Below are positions 5,908-7,972 of a stretch of DNA of 7,972 nt, piece after piece; positions within the stretch are counted from its first letter, which is position 1, and the number at the start of each line of letters is the position of its first letter. This stretch comes from an uncultured Lachnospiraceae bacterium (GTDB lineage: Bacteria > Bacillota > Clostridia > Lachnospirales > Lachnospiraceae). Both the position numbers and the translations under genes were made by a program. The stretch covers positions 1 to 7,972 of the forward strand of contig CALAEX010000147.1 in assembly GCA_937891165.1 (NCBI GenBank), read 5' to 3'. Below the pieces are notes generated by a model. It was not told the DNA's origin. It made no database searches and worked only from the letters and a program-made list of their open reading frames with translations.

Positions 5908-6585
5908 ATGGATATATATAATGTATATAAAGATGATATAGAGTGGGCAAATAAATTTAACCCTTTAAAACACAATGATATTGTTACTCTTGAGAATACT
6001 ACAGTAGGTGTGGGTGAAGTATTTGAGGTTATTCATAATGACCGCCAATACTATCTTCAACCGCTTTCCTCATGTCTGTGGTTTCCAATGGCGATACCAG
6101 AACAAACAAAAGCAACCGTAGCATTTTTTCAGAGTATGGACAAGTCTTTTGATGATTATCTTGGAATTGGTGGATGCTCTAGCGAAGAGGAAGCCATTAA
6201 AGAAATCCAAAGGTTGTTGGATAAAGAAAGAGATGGTAGGCATAAATATTATGTTATCCAAAAACAATTTGGTCAGCCAATTGGACTGTTTTATGTATAT
6301 GAATATCATCAGAAATACAAGCGTTGTAATATTGCAGTAGGGATATCCTCTGAATACAGAGGCAAAGGGTTAGCAGATAAAATTATTTCAGATTTATGTG
6401 ATGCTCTCTTTTCGCAAGGAATAGTAAGAATCGGTCTTGAAACTGAAACAACAAATACAAGTTCTTTGAGATGTTGCGAAAAATTATGTGATACACTTGG
6501 ATTTAGAAAAGAAGGTACTCTTCGTAATTTATATGGAAAAGGTGTAGATAGTGTAGTGTTTTCACGAGTACCAGAATATAAATAA
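5908..6585 (+). CDS. GNAT acetyltransferase, RimJ/RimL-like
   Basis: This 225-residue protein carries a GNAT domain at about 112-222. The acetyl-CoA loop is RGKGLA (151-156), preceded by the strand CNIAVGISSEY. The end matches Acetyltransf_3 (RimJ/RimL) proteins: NTSSLRCCEKLCDTLGF followed by a KEGTLR segment and a final strand (VVFSR). The first 110 residues are an additional domain I do not recognise, with an aromatic- and proline-containing middle. Relatives acetylate protein N-termini, antibiotics or small amines; no substrate can be assigned. AGGAGG (5897-5902) provides the ribosome binding site, nine bases after the HAD gene stop. It is the last gene of the cassette. Confidence 0.87.
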   Translation: MDIYNVYKDDIEWANKFNPLKHNDIVTLENTTVGVGEVFEVIHNDRQYYLQPLSSCLWFPMAIPEQTKATVAFFQSMDKSFDDYLGIGGCSSEEEAIKEIQRLLDKERDGRHKYYVIQKQFGQPIGLFYVYEYHQKYKRCNIAVGISSEYRGKGLADKIISDLCDALFSQGIVRIGLETETTNTSSLRCCEKLCDTLGFRKEGTLRNLYGKGVDSVVFSRVPEYK

Positions 6586-6624
6586 AAGATATTGATAAAT
6601 CGAAAATCGAAAAATATAAATAAG

Positions 6625-6676
6625 ATAGAAGAGTCATGATTTTCACTCTAAAAAGTAAAGATAATGATTCTTCTAT
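6625..6676. repeat. Thirteen-pair inverted repeat with 26-base loop
   Basis: Arms 6625-6637 and 6664-6676 pair over 13 positions, with one G-T wobble. No T run follows on the plus strand, so it is a poor plus-strand terminator. On the minus strand a T-rich stretch follows. It could be an operator, an mRNA hairpin or a weak terminator between the acetyltransferase cassette and the small membrane protein gene. Confidence 0.55.
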
Positions 6677-6709
6677 GTTGTATTAATATGGTCGAGGTTA
6701 TATAGTAAT

Positions 6710-6970
6710 ATGTATAAAAAATATTTTAATGATAGTGATTTGTTGATAAATAAGATAAAAAGTATTAATCTAAAAGATATAGATTTACAAACAACTAGGA
6801 ATAAATTTTTAGGTTTTATATGCTTAGTTTTTATGATTACTTCAATAGGTATTGCCTTTATAGCTTCTAAAAATTTATTGTTAATTGGAGCATTAGATGG
6901 GGTATCTAGTCTAATATTTAGATTAATATTTTCTTTTGTATATTACCTTTATTATGGAAGGAAAGTATAG
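6710..6970 (+). CDS. Small hypothetical membrane protein
   Basis: This 86-residue protein is not recognised. A charged, Lys/Asp-rich first third (about 1-32) precedes two hydrophobic segments at about 33-52 and 55-80, ending in the basic tail YGRKV. A GAGG (6694-6697) lies 12 bases before the ATG, slightly far. No better start exists upstream before the in-frame stop at 6665. Its last 35 bases overlap, in another frame, a stretch that looks like the end of a WYL-type regulator. The gene therefore sits at a rearranged junction, and its own C-terminus may not be original. Whether it is expressed is uncertain. Confidence 0.5.
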   Translation: MYKKYFNDSDLLINKIKSINLKDIDLQTTRNKFLGFICLVFMITSIGIAFIASKNLLLIGALDGVSSLIFRLIFSFVYYLYYGRKV

Positions 6971-7042
6971 AGTTAAAAACTTTATCTTATCTCTTGGTTC
7001 TCAATGTGAGGTTTTATCTCCTATAGAGATGAAAGAGGAAAT
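6936..7042 (+). pseudogene. C-terminal remnant of a WYL/WCX-type regulator
   Basis: In this frame about 35 residues read EGKYRVKNFILSLGS then QCEVLSPIEMKEEI. This resembles the C-terminal (WCX) end of WYL-domain transcriptional regulators, whose usual form is xIxxWILxFGxxVEVLxPxxLRxEI. The rest of the regulator (winged helix and WYL core) is absent upstream. After about 7042 the frame runs out of frame through methyltransferase sequence. It is called from the motif by eye and is short, so similarity could be chance. If real, it is a broken fragment. Confidence 0.4.
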
Positions 7043-7408
7043 CCCAAAGACTGGAAAGATGATGGCGGTGAAAAAATGCGTTTTACTTATCCATCTAATA
7101 TTTGGACTGATATTTCTATTCCGTTTTGGTCAATGCCTGAAAATACAGATCATCCAACTCAAAAACCGGAAAAACTTATAGCTAAGCTGATTTTAGCATC
7201 TAGTAATAAAGGTGATGTGGTATTTGATCCTTTTTTGGGGTCAGGAACAACTGCTGTAACAGCAAAAAAATTAGGACGAAAATTTGTTGGCATAGAAAAA
7301 GAACAGGAATATGTTGCTCTTGCAATGAAAAGATTAGAACTAGCTGATGATAATTCTGAAATTCAAGGTTATGAAAATGGAATTTTTAAAGCTAGAAATG
7401 GGGTATAA
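7010..7408 (+). pseudogene. 5'-truncated DNA methyltransferase (C-terminal half)
   Basis: The frame after a stop at 7007 reads about 22 residues (FISYRDERGNPKDW and on) into the open frame beginning at ATG 7076. It carries HPTQKP (7151-7168) and the SAM-binding motif DPFLGSGTT (7226-7252), followed by the usual AKKLGRKFVGIE helix-strand and a helical end. In N6-adenine/N4-cytosine methyltransferases of the permuted type, this SAM motif comes after the catalytic DPPY and the target-recognition region. Both are missing here, so the protein cannot methylate DNA alone. Family conservation upstream of ATG 7076 shows the fragment is older sequence, not a gene starting there. No partner restriction gene is visible. 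The upstream break abuts the WYL-like remnant. Confidence 0.8.
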
Positions 7409-7495
7409 TTACAAAGTATATAAATCTTGTTTTATCATTTTTAGAAATTATCTTTCTGGGTGGACTTAGTAATAAACAAACAGGAGGATTTTTTG

Positions 7496-7645
7496 ATGAA
7501 AATGACATCGAATAAAGACACAAAAAAACAAGAAACAACAAAACATTCAGCTCCTCAAGATGTTGAAGTTGAAATTGACGAATATGAATTTGATGATAGC
7601 AGCGCTTGTGGTTGCGGTTGCAAAAATAACAAATTAAAATATTAA
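7496..7645 (+). CDS. 49-residue acidic peptide with C-terminal Cys-Gly cluster
   Basis: An ideal AGGAGG (7482-7487) eight bases before ATG 7496 supports this short gene. A longer in-frame GTG start at 7460 has no such site. The peptide has a Lys/Thr/Gln-rich beginning, an acidic middle (DVEVEIDEYEFDD) and a cluster ACGCGCK at 37-43, then a lysine-rich end. There is no signal peptide or membrane segment. The family is not recognised. The layout of an acidic leader with a short Cys-rich end recalls precursors of modified peptides, but no modification enzyme is in the window. A small metal-binding protein is an alternative. It ends 21 bases before a second tiny gene, and both precede one terminator. 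Confidence 0.6.
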   Translation: MKMTSNKDTKKQETTKHSAPQDVEVEIDEYEFDDSSACGCGCKNNKLKY

Positions 7646-7666
7646 TCAAATTAAGGAGCAAAAATA

Positions 7667-7759
7667 ATGTCATGTAGTACCAGAAATACAAAATCTGAGT
7701 CTTCTCAATCTGCTAAAGAATCTAATGTAAAAGAGTCTTCTTCTAGTAGAAGCAAATAG
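7667..7759 (+). CDS. 30-residue serine-rich peptide
   Basis: ATG 7667 follows AAGGAG (7653-7658) at good spacing. The product begins MSCSTRN and is 12/30 serine with interspersed Lys, Glu and Arg, one Cys at position 3 and no hydrophobic stretch, so it is probably disordered. It lies 21 bases after the 49-residue peptide gene and ends 16 bases before a strong terminator, suggesting a two-gene transcript. No family is recognised. The ribosome binding site and terminator are the main support for it being real. Confidence 0.45.
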   Translation: MSCSTRNTKSESSQSAKESNVKESSSSRSK

Positions 7760-7775
7760 TCTGCGTTGGTAAGAT

Positions 7776-7814
7776 AATCACCTTTATACTGTTTTGGTAT
7801 AGAGGTGATTTTTT
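7776..7814 (+). terminator. Strong terminator after the small-peptide pair
   Basis: AATCACCTTTATAC (7776-7789) pairs with GTATAGAGGTGATT (7797-7810) over 14 positions with one T-G wobble. The loop has seven bases, and a run of six T (7809-7814) follows. This is the best intrinsic terminator in the window. Confidence 0.92.
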
Positions 7815-7878
7815 ATTAGACTATTTTACTAATCAATATTATATTATCAGCAATTAATTATTTTTTGAGGAAAAAAGA

Positions 7879-7972
7879 ATGCGTATTTTAATTTATGCAA
7901 CAATGTTAGTACTTTTAGCATTTAAGGTAAATGCCGCTGAAATAAACAATCAAAAGATTAAACAAATTGAAA
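7879..7972 (+). CDS. Start of a probably exported protein (cut by window edge)
   Basis: Thirty-one residues are visible. MRILIY is followed by a hydrophobic core (ATMLVLLAF) and a candidate signal peptidase I site at VNAAE. The mature part starts charged and helical (INNQKIKQIE). GAGG (7867-7870) precedes the ATG by eight bases. The signal has only one basic residue before its core, so membrane anchoring is an alternative. The gene continues beyond the window and its family cannot be judged. Confidence 0.65.
   Translation, partial: MRILIYATMLVLLAFKVNAAEINNQKIKQIE

Noticed and set aside
6149..6340. Overlapping frame inside the second acetyltransferase
   Set aside because: It lies wholly within a well-supported GNAT gene and shows no family features.
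6678..6706. TTGTAT-17-TATAGT as promoter for the 86-residue membrane protein gene
   Set aside because: The -10 box would end only three bases before the start codon, so the transcript would begin at or after the ATG. It may be chance in AT-rich DNA.
7076..7408. A complete small methyltransferase starting at ATG 7076
   Set aside because: Family-like residues continue in frame upstream of that ATG to about 7010, and the catalytic DPPY part is missing. A truncated gene explains it better.
1..7972. CRISPR array, insertion sequence, or origin of replication
   Set aside because: No evenly spaced direct repeats, transposase motif, terminal inverted repeats with target duplication, or iteron clusters were seen.

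Overview
The window looks like accessory DNA from a low-GC, Gram-positive-type bacterium (Firmicutes/Clostridia-like) or a plasmid or phage of such a host. The evidence is strong AT bias, GGAGG-type ribosome binding sites, a sigma-A-type promoter (TTGACT-17-TATAAT), hairpin-plus-T terminators, a PspA/IM30 gene and an AbiE-type antitoxin. No structural phage gene, integrase, relaxase or replication gene is visible, so the replicon type stays open.

Left end (1-510). A minus-strand tRNA-like gene with an odd anticodon loop (G at position 33, anticodon ATT) lies next to about 300 bases without a protein gene. That stretch is locally near 50% GC and full of nested and competing inverted repeats. 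I read it as a probable structured RNA of unrecognised family, perhaps transcribed towards the tRNA. It is followed by an operator-like inverted repeat abutting a -10 box.

Envelope operon (511-3911, terminator 3937-3980). Four closely spaced plus-strand genes encode a PspA/IM30 coiled-coil protein with a duplicated C-terminal motif, a 77-residue two-helix membrane protein, a 238-residue membrane-anchored helical protein (possibly XpaC-like), and a 559-residue lipoprotein with a substrate-binding-like region and a von Willebrand A domain with an intact MIDAS. Together they suggest a membrane-stress or surface-sensing module with parts on both faces of the membrane.

AbiE remnant (3994-4780). 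A strong promoter drives a complete AbiEi-like antitoxin gene. The AbiEii-like toxin gene behind it stops after 47 codons, before its expected nucleotidyltransferase motif.

Enzyme cassette (4806-6585). Two GNAT acetyltransferases flank a HAD-type hydrolase with 9-10 base gaps, evidently one transcript.

Decayed right part (6600-7408). An inverted repeat and a small membrane protein gene are followed by what looks like the C-terminal end of a WYL/WCX regulator, joined out of frame to the C-terminal half of a DNA methyltransferase. With the cut-short toxin, this points to repeated recombination and gene loss in a defence-type island.

Right end (7496-7972). Two tiny genes, encoding a 49-residue acidic peptide ending in a Cys-Gly cluster and a 30-residue Ser-rich peptide, share a strong terminator. 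The start of a probably exported protein runs off the edge.
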